A DNA stretch of 64,000 nucleotides, from NCBI GenBank assembly GCA_013076295.1, contig RQOL01000825.1, forward strand, positions 88,860 through 152,859. The letters run 5' to 3'. The translations under genes were made by a program, and so were the position numbers. This document shows positions 53,440-64,000 of this stretch, piece after piece; positions within the stretch are counted from its first letter, which is position 1, and each line of letters starts with the position of its first letter. The notes beneath the pieces were generated by a model, which saw nothing but the letters and a program-made list of their open reading frames with translations, searched no databases and was not told the DNA's origin. Source of the DNA: Sanderia malayensis (taxonomy: Eukaryota > Cnidaria > Scyphozoa > Semaeostomeae > Pelagiidae).

Positions 53440-54350
53440 TTTTTCAACGGTGGTAGTTACCTTCAACGATGTATTTAAAAAAACTGCACCTTCAACGAGG
53501 TACTTTATCACTGCGACCTCCGACGAGGTAGTTATTTCAACACTGCATTATCAACGAGGTACTTGAACATGATAGCCAATGATCGTTGATCAAAGCAACG
53601 CAATTTTTCCCAGGGCGGCTGATAACGCGAGTCTGATAAGTACACACGTGACGTTGACTACAATGCAAAATAGAATAAGAGGAATTACCCAGATGGTTAA
53701 ATAATAGCAAAAAAAATAACGAAAGTAACAGTAATTATGATTTAAATAGTTATGCTTAACTCTCCTGAGCCCCTTGTGACAACGCAGAGGGGGCAGTGAT
53801 CAGCTGACGTTGTGATAACTTTACGAACGGTTTGGAAGCCGTGCTTGACCAGCGGCCAATAGCTTGGATCAGGTGGGCATACATGCCGACAGAGGCTGCG
53901 GTAATTGCGGCCCCAACCCAGAAACTGGATCGCCACAATATTTTTGGCCCTCCATTTTCGCGCAGTATGACTTGTAATTTTGCACTAAACAATTGTTTGA
54001 ATAGGTGAGCACCACGGGTCCACATGAACAATGAGCCCCGGGGACCCCTTTTGAGGGTCAACTGCTTTTGTCCAGACCAAAGATACTAAGTCCTGTAACG
54101 TCCATGAAGGACTAAACACTCCCTTATATAAAGTAGGGAAAAAAGGAACTGCTACGAAGTATTAACCGCGATACCTTCAAGGAAGTACAAATACTGTTCT
54201 TCCAGTAAGGTACTGAGCACTGTGCCCACGACTAAATTACTATTAGGAGCTGCACCTTCGACGAAGTACCAGAAAACGCTGTAACTGCAACGAGGTGGAA
54301 AAACCGCAACTGTAACTAGACACAAGCATGGTATCTACAACGAGTTATTA
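53440..54350. repeat. Degenerate 17-bp motif clusters flanking a recombinase fragment
   Basis: Variants of ACCTTCAACGAGGTACT recur at about 53450, 53486, 53516, 53544 and again at about 54172, 54200, 54255, 54283 and 54330, spaced roughly 30 bp. All are in the same orientation. The space between holds the tyrosine-recombinase fragment. Confidence 0.55.
53756..54061 (-). pseudogene. Tyrosine recombinase C-terminal fragment (DIRS/Ngaro/Crypton-type)
   Basis: The minus-strand frame carries SSFWVGAAITAASVGMYAHL then IQAIGRWSSTA. This is the pattern HSFRIGAATTAA...IQALGRWSSxA of YR-type transposon recombinases. In this copy His and Arg of HxxR are replaced (Trp at the Arg position), so catalysis is lost. 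Upstream text (GSLFMWTRG..LFKQLFSAKL) fits the preceding helix. No RT or gag accompanies it, so the superfamily cannot be fixed. Confidence 0.65.
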
Positions 54351-54361
54351 CCCATTTCACA

Positions 54362-56084
54362 AATGTAAAATGGCTTAATGAGAAAGTGCGGAACAGGGAT
54401 GGGTCTCCGAAGGGAGGTGTTAACATCAATCAAACGGGTTCATTGCGTCGAATGAAGAAAAGGCAGCTGTATATTCTTGACAAACATCGCGATTTGGTAA
54501 AATTTGGAATCAATGTGACAAGGTATCGGTTTGGAGATTCTGCCAAAGGTGGTATAAAACCATGCCAGATTGAGAGAGAAATACGCTAAATTTCAAAATG
54601 AGGCATTCCTATCTGAAAAGGTTAGCATGTGTGCAAAAGAGCAAAAACAACCCCAATAAGGTTTGATGAAGGATCTTGCCGCCAGCCACTCATATGTTTA
54701 TGAAGGGCGGTGACGCATGCAAAGTAGAAAACAACTGTGGGCATGGGTGTTACATATTGAACTTTAGATATTTGAATGAAACGCACACTTATCAGATTTG
54801 GCCCAATACTTATAAACGGAAACAGCGCCTCCGAAAAACAGCACTGAAATCATGCCCAATTTCAGATCATGCTACATTTTACGCCAAATGACGATTGCTC
54901 TTCAAAACGTATACCAAAGCATAATATTATGCTGGGTCTGGTCACTGCTTGGAATTGTGCGGGATACTTTGCGTGAACTTTTTCTGTTTGGGTGAACATT
55001 TTCTGTTTCTGTCAGCAAACGAAAACAAATACAGCTTTGAAAAAAACCAAGGAGAATGACAAATACCCCTGCAGTTGGCAAATCTTTGTCTGCTGACTTT
55101 CCGGTGTTCACATTTTCAGAATTTGAGGGAAACCAGAAAAACAAAGCTACTCTGCAGTGACCAACAGCTAAGAATTATTATGGCTAGTAGTAAAGCCATA
55201 AAAAATGTAAATCGTTGTGTGATGATGACTTTCAGGCTACTAACCAACAAAATTTGCTGGTGGGACATTTGTAATTGTTTGAAAAAGGGGCTGCCGTGCG
55301 GGGACTAATTAGCATTTGAGAATGGAACATTCAGAGCTACAATTGACATTGAAACGGAAATCGCATGACAATGACACATTTCGCAGGCTAGATTTCACAA
55401 GCTAGATTTCACGCAGATGTGCTAGACTCAGCAGCACATACTTCCAACATCGGATTTTTGGTATAAAACTATTATAATCATGGCAGCAAGAAGTAAGAAA
55501 CTACAAGCGAAAAACCCAATAGGGAGCCGTGTTAAGTGAAACATGAAATAGGCTTAGAGTGTTACCGGATATCAGGAGGGAGCTGAAAAAGACAACCCCA
55601 GTGGCCATGGATAGCAAGCAAGTAGAAAATAGGCCGTCCCAAGTTGGTTACGCTTACAAACCTTACAGTAATAAACAAGGTGAAATCACACGCAGATATA
55701 CTGACTAGATAAAAAGCAAAGTAAGCTGAGCAAGCCCAGTTCAATCATGCACGTGCAGTAAATAATTTTTACTCTATTATAAATATTAAGAATTGACCTC
55801 ACCGGGATAGCTTGTATATGTGGCTCTCAGAGGTTGGTAGCTATGTATGGAAGACATCGGTCAGTCGGGCGTCATGTTGTGGCCAGCGGTAAACGACGAA
55901 CTTCCCAGAAATTCCCAGAATCAGATTTGAGAGAGCAAGACATGAAGAAATTGTGCTAGCTTTCTGAGTTCCAATGAAGAATGATTAGAAATTCTACACT
56001 CTTTACTCCTATATGCCCCAAGGAGTTAATGCCAACAAAACGTGACGCGCTAGACGCGTGGATAAGGGTTTCCCTAGTCGGGGA
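54362..56084. other. Unassigned sequence
   Basis: Short ORFs only (67-80 codons), no domain recognised, no clear repeat. Confidence 0.35.
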
Positions 56085-57215
56085 ACGACCGAGGAACGAC
56101 CGGGGAACGGTCGGGGAACGGAAGTATGAAACCGTTTGAAATTTACCATAAATGCGGAATTTAAAATTTTAAAATTTTAAAATCTTAAAATTTAAATTTT
56201 AAATTTTAAATAAATGCGGAAACGTTTATAAAACGTTGCGAAACATTTACCTATTATAACTGTAAATAAAATTTACAGTCTTCATAGGTAAACAAGGTAA
56301 ACTTTATAGGTTTAATATGTAAACAAGGAAAGACCAGATGCATTTTTTTAAATATGATATGAACATCGCCTGCTTTGATGCCTTCCGATTCGCTGTTTGT
56401 ATCATCACTCCGTCCATTGCGAGCTGTCAACGATGTCTGTTCAAAGCCAATAATTTGGTGATCAGGAGGTAGACTGTAAGTCCGAATTATTGACTCGGCT
56501 AACCAATAACATATAATGAGAAAATATACTATGCCCCATGAAACAAACTCGAAGAATGAAATAACAAGAAATACACTTAAAAACAGAGAATATACAGAAT
56601 TCAATATATAAGATATGTAGAATTAGAAAAATGTGATTGAGTATCATATATAGAATTATAATATAGGATTTTTGAAAATTTATTGAAATTTATTTCATAA
56701 GAAAATGTCAACAAAACAGATCAGTATAATAAACAAAAACCTGAGTAACCAGAAAATCCGATTAACCTTACAGCAGAAAGTCAAAATCAAACCCAAAGTA
56801 AGAAGATAACCGCTCAAAGTGTTTTGCCGAAAGAAATGCAATGCAATCTCTGTTTATGGCGAGAATTTGACCACAGAAATTTGGGTATCTTAACAAAATG
56901 CAGTTAATCTTAAAGTGAAAATGAACATTTTGCGGATACGGGCTGCAAACCAATTGTCCTGATGTTCGGTCGTTATAGAACCTGTGATCTCGGCAGAATA
57001 CAACAACATCATCAGGCGGACCAGACGGTGGGTTTTTAATGTCATATTTCCACTGTTCTCCTTCGACGAATCTTCTCTTCCTCCCTATGTTTGCCTCTTA
57101 TTGGCATTTGTCATCGGTGTCAGAAGCTTTTGTTTTTTCGTCTTTTGTTCTGCCTCTCAGGAGTGTTGCTCGACAGGTTCCACGCGCACTGCACTCTTTG
57201 AATCTAACTAAACGT
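56085..57215. repeat. Dispersed repeat, second copy of 52250-53030
   Basis: Begins with GGGGAACGACCGAGGAACGA-type tandem units, contains an AT palindromic tract (TTTTAAAA repeats, 56160-56210), and ends with the CTCGACAGGTTCCACGCGCA block. Confidence 0.75.
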
Positions 57216-57836
57216 GCTGTGATGAGAAACCCCCAGACGAACACATTTCGATATGACATTGTCATTCCATGAAAGATCTAATCGTGTTTTGCTGGCTATT
57301 AATAAATTTAAAACTCTTGTTTATCTTGTTTAAATAAAACTCACTGTTATTTCAGCAAGAGGTGGAGTTTGTGTTACTGGCAAAACTCGAATGAGGGGAA
57401 CTTAGGGAAGCATGGTACTTGTTGTAACTGCTAGGTGTTAGTGTGTGCTGTGTTCCTACTTGCTAGGAAAAGATGACGTGCGTAGATTTCGCGTACCTAT
57501 GTTATAAGATGGCGCATCCTTTCTACTTGAATATTTATGCCCCACCAATAATTTTGTCCTCTTCAAAGGCAGGAATTGAGAAACAATTACACCCTGATTC
57601 CCAAAATGCTCCAATAAAGACAGCCAAAAGCGCTTACATGACGTTGACATTGTTGTGCTAAAGTTATTATGTCAAGGATCGAGTTTCTCCCAGTCATTGT
57701 TAATTGCTGTTGTCTATTATTACCAACGGACAATCACATGATATGATATTTCATATGCTTTCTAACACGTTATTTCCTTCCACTCACTTACAATCGTTGT
57801 GATAGAGTTAGAACGTGTTCTCATCTGATCTTCATC

Positions 57837-59672
57837 ATGTCCGTCAGTAAAAGCTTTAAAATTCCAAAGTTCAAACAGCCTGTCGTTAATTTTCGCCTAA
57901 CCTTCGAGCTCAAAGATGTGAAAGCGCACGAAGAAATCGACACAGGAAGTTTTGGCACAGTTAATAAAGCCACTTTTTTGAAAAATGGTTCAGACACAGA
58001 TGTTGTAATTAAGCAGCCCAAGCACGTGTCCGGAATGGAAAAAGAGTTTATGAAAGAGGCAAGGCTGTTGGAGAAGGTTTCTGGAAATGAGAACATCGTC
58101 GATTTTCTTGGAGTCTGTGTGTTCCCAAAATTTGCAATGATGCAAGAGTATATGGAATTTTCATTCCGGCCATTCGGCGATCCAGCCTCAACCCACTCAC
58201 TTCAAGAATTCCTGTAGCATAGTGATAGCGTATACGACTTCGACGGTTTCGAAGAGGCCACCAATGTTATCAGTAGCCACGTGGTTAATGGTGTGAGGTA
58301 CTTACATGCCAATGGTATAGTACATAGGGATTTAAAGCCAGCTAACGTATTGATTGGGAACGAGAGATTCATGCACCTCACAAATGAAGGGTACATTCAA
58401 AGATGGCAGAGTGAAGATCCTCCATTATCGTGTAAACTGACAGATTCCGGAGAAGGGCGGTCCCGACTCATTCAAACGAACTCCATGCTTGCCTCGAAGG
58501 TAAAGCACGCGGATAGAGGAACACCCGCGTTTATGTCTCCAGAGCTATTGATACCCGAGTTAAGACCCGCAGATGCTATCATGCAAGATCTTATGGAGTC
58601 CGACATTTGGGCCCTTGATATGATTATGTATGTTCTTGCAAACCCGGACATTGCATACCCTTACTATGCAGATATAGAAGCAAGAAAGCCATCTGCTCCT
58701 TTCAGTAATCCGCATGAAATTTTGGAGCTCTTGATGCAGCAGAAAGTGCGACCTCGTTGCTCTATCAAATATCAAAGCAATCACGCAACTGTTTGGGCAG
58801 AGGTCTGCACATTATATAACGCTTGCACATCATATGAACACAACAGCAGATACAAGTGCATTGACAAGGTGAAAAATCTTTTGGAGAAGCTACACGAGGC
58901 AAGAAAGTATGAATGTATTATTCGCAATTTGGATATACATCAAGGGACTGCTGTCGAGGGAGCCGATCATCCACTCGCACAGAAAGCCACTGCTTTTGGC
59001 TTTGAAGATGCGGAGACAGTTGCAAATGATGGGACAAATTGGTGCATTTTTCTTGCATTGAGAATAGCTTCCAAGGTCATAACGAAGACATCATGCGTTG
59101 CAAATAGCAGCTGCTTTCTACGTGACAGATTAGCAGATATTGCAAGGAAAGTTATATGGGTATATCCCGTCCTGCTAAATGGAAAACGGGACGATTTCAG
59201 TGGCTGTGAAATTATGAAAGCATATGGCATGATGCGAAACAACGGTCATATTCGAAAAGATTTCGTTATAACTGAAGAATTGCCATACGGTGGAGGATAT
59301 ATGGACTGTGAAAACCTCATGCGACCACAAGAACAAATGCTAATGCCTTGCCAAAAAAATGAAAATTTCTGTGCTGTATTTACTTGCGAGCCCTACTCGC
59401 TCCAAGTTGGCAAATGGCACACGCAAATCTTCATTGCAGACACGCACCCAGTACCGGAGAGCGTTGGAGGAAGTGGAAATGCGCATGTAGCTACGTGTTT
59501 ACGAAACAGAAATCGAAGTTTCGTGTGCAAGCGCAGTCCTATGGATACATAGCCGTCTGATGCATGTCAAAGTTCCACCAGGAGCAGGTCAGTCGTTAGC
59601 TATTCTCAAGATAAGCGACAACAGTCAGAGTACATACGAGAATAGTGCCAACCAACGCAATTCACCTTTCTA
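57837..59672 (+). pseudogene. Protein kinase fused to a cysteine-peptidase-like domain
   Basis: Starts MSVSKSFKIPKF. Kinase: glycine loop DTGSFGTVNKA (about residue 36), Lys in VVIKQPK, helix C Glu in EFMKEARLLEKV, in-frame TAG at 58215-58217, then HANGIVHRDLKPANVLI (58308-58358), KLTDSGEG (DSG in place of DFG) and GTPAFMSPEL. After the kinase, DGTNWCIFLALRIA (Cys codon 59043) and KWHTQIFIADTHP (His codon 59418) are spaced 125 residues apart and look like the Cys/His of a papain-like or OTU-like fold; that is inference. A stop at 59550 is followed, in another frame, by VKVPPGAGQSLAILKISDN, so a frameshift near 59510-59530 is likely. A GTAAGC donor follows at 59673. It lies 5' of, and co-oriented with, the MULE transposase. 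Confidence 0.7.
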
Positions 59673-59990
59673 GGTAAGCAGTCAGTGTTTTTTATCTCTA
59701 TTGTAATGGTATCTTTGGGAGCAATCCTATAATTATAATTGTGGCACAATTTTATAGAATTGTAAACTATTGCAGATAATCAGCAAGCATTTTTCATCAC
59801 GTTCATCTGACACATCTGGAATTGACCAGGGATTCCAAATTGAAAGGTATTTAGAGAGCCATTCCTTTGGATATACTGCTAAAAATTGTATATAGCATCC
59901 AGTGCCGATAATGCATACTGTGGACACTAACAATGTCTTAAAAATGATGTTGATGAGCATTGTGATTAACATTGTACAAATCTGTTACAG

Positions 59991-60110
59991 GAAACATACT
60001 TCAGCATGCGACACATCCTCATCCATTGAAAAAACATGGGAGAGGAATTGTGGAGTTGGAGACGAGGAAAGAAAAGGAGACGATATGTATGTCTACTGAA
60101 AATCCCTTCA
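59991..60110 (+). pseudogene. Small basic exon between kinase and transposase
   Basis: Acceptor CTGTTACAG ends at 59990, donor GTGAGT begins at about 60111. The open frame reads HPHPLKKHGRGIVELETRKE and is basic, as a nuclear-localisation segment might be. It connects in phase 0 to the next exon at 60165. Function unknown. Confidence 0.45.
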
Positions 60111-60164
60111 GTGAGTTTTACAAACACTATGTAAAGTATATAATTTCATACGTTAATATTTCAG

Positions 60165-60268
60165 AATGGTTTGTTTATCAAATCACACATTCCTGATGAA
60201 AATGTATGGTCATCACTAATAGATGATTTGGATGCAATGCCTGAATTGGACAGTAGCAAGTATAGCAG
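60165..60268 (+). pseudogene. Exon ending in the first copy of the repeated MPELDSSKYS segment
   Basis: Acceptor ATATTTCAG at 60156-60164, donor GTAGAT at 60269. Reads NGLFIKSHIPDENVWSSLID and then DLDAMPELDSSKYSR, acidic. Ends in phase 2, compatible with each of the following duplicate exons. Confidence 0.5.
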
Positions 60269-60700
60269 GTAGATATGCATAACTTATTACTATAGTTTTG
60301 ACCGTTGCCGTCGTTTGACTTAGAGACTACTTAAAATATCTCGCTCACATGCTGTATTTTCTATCACCAGAGCCTCTGTAGATGAAGATTTGAATACAAT
60401 GCCTGAATTGGACAGTAGCAAGTACAGCAGGTAGATATGCATAGCTTATTACTATAGCTTTGACCGTTGCTGTCGTTCGACTTGGAAATTACTTAATATG
60501 TCTCACTCACTTACTGTATTTTCTATCACCAGAGCCTGTTTAAGATTTGAATACAATGCCTAAATTGGACAGTAGCAAGTACAGCAGGTAGATATGCATA
60601 GCTTATTACTATAGCTTTGACCGTTGTTGTCGTTCGACTTGGAGAATACTTAATATGTCTCGCTCACTTACTGTATTTTTTATCACCAGTGCCTGTTTAG
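60205..60700 (+). repeat. Tandem duplication of an exon with its intron (~160-bp unit, 3-4 copies)
   Basis: Exon copies at about 60209-60268, 60371-60430 (60 nt) and 60533-60587 (55 nt, 5-nt loss causing a frameshift), with a related exon start at 60690. Each is preceded by CTGTATTTTCTATCACCAG and followed by GTAGATATGCATA. The 60-nt exon encodes ASVDEDLNTMPELDSSKYSR and is phase-symmetric, so each duplication adds 20 residues without changing frame. Confidence 0.8.
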
Positions 60701-61537
60701 ATGACAATGATGATTATAAAGGGTTGGACGTTTATAAAGGTGATTATCGCACCCCTGTTTTTGCCTGGAGAAGGGGATCTTATAGTAGAGTAGAACTTGT
60801 AAGAATACTTCTGAAAACGTACGACACACTTGAAGTATGCACTGCACCGCCAGTCAATGCTAGTCACAACGTTGAATTTCTGCTTAAAGAGGATACACTA
60901 GATTCATGCCAAGATGCAAAGTGTGATGATATGGGTGCCTGGATACAGAAAAGAACACCGAAACGTATTTATGCAGTAAACGGTAGTGGGTCTACAGGTA
61001 CAAACGTCAGGGTGACAAGAGTCATTGATTGCATGGTTCCTGCGACTAGTGATGACCTGTACGAGCTCCGAAGGAATTACTACTTGCGCTTGAAAAAATG
61101 CAATACGGGAAAACAGCCTGTTTTCATAGGACCGTTAATGGTACACCAAAGCAAAACCTCGCGAACATATGCGAAATTCCCCTACGCTATGACATTGGCT
61201 AATCCAGCTCTTGAAGGTGTCCGTGCGTGTGGTACAGATGGTGAAAGAGCAATTATTGATGGATTCAGGCGCAATTTCAGACACGCAACATTCCTCCGAT
61301 GCTTCATTCACTTTACAGACAAGGCGAGGCTTTACAAAGACCTGAAAGCAGAGATTTATCGCAGATATTTTTGGAAAGCAAGATGGAGATATAAAATATG
61401 CCGGGTTTGTTGATTGCAATGATGAGTCGGAATTCCAAATCAAGGTAAACAATGTGGAAGAAAAGTGGAATGCCAGAAAAGCTGTCTCGAAGCTGAAAAC
61501 AAGTGAAACATTCTTCTAATGGTTTAGGAAAAACAAA
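60690..61537 (+). pseudogene. MULE-type transposase, N-terminal and catalytic region
   Basis: Acceptor TATCACCAG ends at 60689. Reads ACLDDNDDYKGLDVYKGDYR, then CDDMGAWIQKRTPKR (a CDDxGxW finger-like motif before MULE domains). The core is GKQPVFIGPLMVHQSKTSRT, RACGTDGERAI (second catalytic Asp) and FLRCFIHF. The stretch expected to hold the first Asp (VDxTF) is missing between DDLYELRR and NYYLRLKK. A frameshift near 61360 changes RRYFWKARW to a frame reading GDIKYAGFVDCNDESEFQIK, and a stop sits at 61517-61519. The donor GTATGT starts at 61538. Likely inactive. Confidence 0.75.
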
Positions 61538-61632
61538 GTATGTATAGTTTACACATCACATTTGCCTCTCTTTGGTAGTTGTTTTTAAAAATCACGGAAA
61601 TCCAATATGTTTATGATTTGTTATGTCCTTAG

Positions 61633-62916
61633 GCTGATGATATGGAACGCTACATGGTGCGACACAAACGAACCGAGGCCGGCCTTGGAGATCCACCCAT
61701 CGAGTTCACAACCAACAACAATAAGGCGGCAAACTTGGTTGTCAAAAAACATCTCGATTTTCAGATGAAGGAACTGGACAAGTTTATTGAAGAAATAAAG
61801 GAACTTGTCGAGCAACAATTCCGCGATGAAGATCGTGCCATTTTCAGGAGAGGCCCGTACAAAGTTAGCGAAGAACTTCGTCACTTGGCCGTAGACAGCA
61901 ATAGGTGGGCAAAGATGTCGGTGGCTCGGAGGCAAGCTGCCATTGCAAAATTCAGAAAGACAGAAATTGACGGACGCAAGTTGCACCTGGAAGCAGCATC
62001 GTCGTCGATATCATCATCTACCAACAGGGAAAGCGTGGAGTTTTCCGTTACGGCGGAAACGTCGGGCATAACACCAGTGGCAATGCCCATTTTAGCCAAG
62101 ATGTTCAACAAAGCCAAGGAACTACTGCGTGCTGACCCCCCTATTGTTATCCCTCAACCAGCATCCGACAATGGTGCATACCTTGTCGACAGTTACGGTA
62201 ACAAGTTATACACCGTGAAAACTGGGAAGGCGGCTGGAGCATTGCTTTGCGATAAGTTTTGACAAGTTTTTCATCGCAGCACGGGAATTTGTGAACATGT
62301 GCTCAGCGTAGCGCACAAGAAGGGCAATCTACAGGCGTTCATCAAATGGTTTACCAAACACGGCAAAAAACAAAGCCTGCTCCAACTGGCCACCAATGAT
62401 GGACCCGGGAATGCAGGGAAGAAACCCAGTAAGCGAAAGCGCAGCAATGCCAAACGTCCATTAGCCACAGTGCTTGTCTGCAATGATGATGATGCAATGT
62501 CCACGCCAGTTGAGCCGCGCCAAAAAGTATCACAACAGCAACTGCAAATACCACCGGCAATTCAAGTTCGATTTTAGCAGCAGCAACAACAGCCAGCACT
62601 TGCACATCAACAACAACAACAACAGCCAGGACCTGCATTGCATGTTCACATGAAGCAACAACAACAACAACAACAACCACCACATGCAATGTTCATGCAA
62701 CAACATAGAATACAACAACAACAGCCACGGGTAGCACGTCCAAAATTTGACATAAAGCTGATAGCAGGAACAACAATATCACGCTGCTACGGATGTGGCC
62801 ATGAGATTAAAAACCCACCGTCCGGTCCGCCAGATGATGTTGTTGTAATCTGTTGCGAAAGAGCAAAAGCAACGATGCTTGCAACCATAGCAACAATTAA
62901 CCATAATAACAATTGA
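61633..62916 (+). pseudogene. MULE transposase C-terminus with SWIM finger, polyQ and CYGCG motif
   Basis: The acceptor CCTTAG ends at 61632 (95-bp intron). One continuous frame reads DDMERYMVRHKRTEAGLGDP, coiled KELDKFIEEIKELVEQQF, NRWAKMSVARRQA, then LLCDKF, a TGA (62260-62262), STGICEHVLSVAHKKGN (SWIM zinc finger, DNA- or protein-binding), and RKRSNAKRP. A TAG (62575-62577) at a CAG-like position is followed by glutamine runs (62578-62725) and SRCYGCGHEIKNPPSGPPDD, a conserved C-terminal Cys motif of animal MULE proteins. It ends at TGA 62914-62916. Two in-frame stops mark decay. Confidence 0.75.
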
Positions 62917-63376
62917 CCTTTGCTTTTTATATATTCCTAATTTCGTAATCTCTTTTAGTTGAACTTTGATTTTATATTTGGTAATTTTTAGCTCATCAGT
63001 GACTTGATTTCTCTTGATTGGTAGAACTTAATCTTTAAACAATATTATTCCTTTTTTGGTAATTGTAGACACGTATGACAAGTATCGGTATATAAACTTC
63101 TTCTCATTGATTTTTAGTGAATTGACTTTGTAGTTGAATTTTTAGTTGGTAATCGTAATATAAACTGTTGTTGATTGACCGCGTCACGAGTATCGAAGCC
63201 GAATAACGATTGAATTTGAATTAAAGATTGACGAAAAAGAACCGAAACACAAAAGACTCTTCTGTCAAAAAAGTAACTGCGAGTTTGCTGTCATATTAAT
63301 AATCTAATAATCTGTTTTTGTGTTGAACCTTCGTCGTTGAACCCAATTGTAAAATCCCTTTGCAAATGGTTTTACA
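62917..63376. repeat. AT-rich sequence, probably the LTR of a gypsy-like element
   Basis: Ends GTTTTACA directly before a primer-site-like TTGGTGGCCAG. The left LTR boundary was not identified, and the partner LTR lies outside the window. Confidence 0.4.
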
Positions 63377-63377
63377 T

Positions 63378-63393
63378 TGGTGGCCAGTGTGGG
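63378..63393 (+). promoter_or_regulatory. Candidate primer binding site of a gypsy-like element
   Basis: TGGTGGCCAGTGTGGG follows an ACA end. The TGG start fits pairing with a tRNA CCA end, and a gag frame begins 205 bp downstream. I could not assign the tRNA with confidence (Ile-like end GGCCACCA). Confidence 0.5.
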
Positions 63394-63582
63394 TCGTCGA
63401 AAAGAGAAATATAACTGTTCCTAAATTTTTTTGCTGTTGATGCAATTCAAAAAGAACATTGAATTTTGCTGCTATTGGTATTATTTTAAAGTATTTAACG
63501 TATTCTCTAATTGGAGAATCATCTTCAACACGTCGAGCCAGCTGCTGTTTCAATTTTTGCCCTATTTCGTAACCTTATCGCC

Positions 63583-63998
63583 ATGGAAACACAGTTTAAC
63601 AATATTGAAAGTCGCTTGACCGCAATGCAAGCTGCCATCGACGGGACCCTCTACTCCGCCGGGTTATTTCAGTTGCGCCAATTTCAAGGCCTTCCAAACG
63701 AAGATGTTAATGACTGGTTGTCACGTTTCGAAGCACTATCCCGTTTTAGTAATGAAAAACCACGTTGTTCTAAACAAACCTGAAACCTTTGCCCAAGCTG
63801 AAAATTTAGTCCGCCTTGGCTGTTTCGCAATCCAAGAAAAGCCCACCAACCGCTATTCAAGAACAACGCATTAAAGAGCTTGAAAGCCAGGTTAACCTTC
63901 TTGTTTCTCTTGCTGCCCAAAAGAAATCTGTTTCACAGCCTGTTCAAGCGTTGTCAGCATCTAATCGGCACGCTCCATCCAATTTCATACATTTCTGA
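63583..63998 (+). pseudogene. Gypsy-like gag fragment, frameshifted, runs to window edge
   Basis: METQFNNIESRLTAMQAAID continues to LFQLRQFQGLPNEDVNDWLS and RFEALSRFSN, a typical retrotransposon gag core (F.G.P.EDV..WL..FE). A deletion and shift near 63765-63820 lead into another frame with IQEQRIKELESQVNLLVSLA, a short coiled segment, and then a stop at 63996-63998. Capsid function is by family inference. Confidence 0.65.
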
Positions 63999-64000
63999 TC

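Noticed and set aside
53742..53936. 64-aa ORF overlapping the recombinase fragment
   Set aside because: It is another frame of the same strand; the recombinase motifs are in the 53756-54061 frame.
56160..56210. TTTTAAAA-rich tract as an origin or promoter
   Set aside because: Low-complexity AT palindromes inside a dispersed repeat; no supporting motif.
58215..58217. Programmed stop-codon readthrough in the kinase ORF
   Set aside because: The same locus has further stops, a frameshift and a missing catalytic segment, so decay is the simpler reading.

Overview
The window is AT-rich, intron-bearing animal DNA dominated by transposable elements. There is no bacterial-style operon, Shine-Dalgarno site or CRISPR array. 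The element mix fits an early-branching animal, and a cnidarian is my best guess: BEL/Pao and Ty3/gypsy LTR elements, CR1/L2-like LINEs, a tRNA-derived SINE with an (ATT)n tail, TTAA-, TA-, TTA-, 8-bp and 9-11-bp-duplicating DNA elements, a THAP/DDE transposase, a MULE transposase and a tyrosine-recombinase fragment. That placement is inference only. The one host gene I recognise is a minus-strand NDUFB4-like gene (mitochondrial complex I accessory subunit). I place two exons with fair confidence (7976-8119 and 7719-7766), plus a tentative first exon near 10240-10317.

Layout. 1-6170: one dead plus-strand LINE, split by three TTAA-flanked inverted-repeat elements (86-1187, 1192-2463, 3056-4778). 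6171-10450: a TA-flanked MITE, the NDUFB4-like gene and a mariner-like MITE in its intron. 10448-12946: a hAT-like element with a second hAT-like element nested in it. 13.5-14.5 kb: LINE N-terminal remnant with a 2A-like motif, then a G-rich MITE. 14572-16584: a 2-kb fold-back made from a THAP/DDE transposon. 16943-21883: a BEL/Pao retrotransposon (minus strand) with nearly identical LTRs, a 5-bp target duplication and one long ORF that lacks most of RT and RNase H. 22841-23097: SINE. 24811-26849 and 26878-28017: two inverted-repeat elements with exact 9- and 11-bp target duplications. 28594-31575: two abutting tandem arrays with 19-bp and 87-bp units. 32.75-39.6 kb: a second BEL/Pao element (minus strand), otherwise nearly intact but split by a Harbinger-like MITE. 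39.6-40.6 kb: decayed multicopy gene. 43.4-46.0 kb: 99-bp satellite interrupted by a 5'-truncated LINE. 46.3-47.9 kb: gypsy RNase H tail and integrase. 50-57 kb: small fold-backs, MITEs, duplicated repeats and a tyrosine-recombinase fragment. 57.8-62.9 kb: a spliced, decaying locus running protein kinase, cysteine-peptidase-like domain, triplicated exon, MULE transposase with SWIM finger, polyQ tail. 63.4 kb to the end: start of another gypsy-like element (primer site plus gag).

The kinase/peptidase/MULE locus is the best candidate for an unusual system. The next most interesting points are a perfect 8-9 bp hairpin placed directly against the polypurine tract in both BEL elements despite unrelated stem sequences, and the fold-back THAP element. 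Many insertions are dated relative to each other by exact target-site duplications and by reading frames that continue across the insertion.
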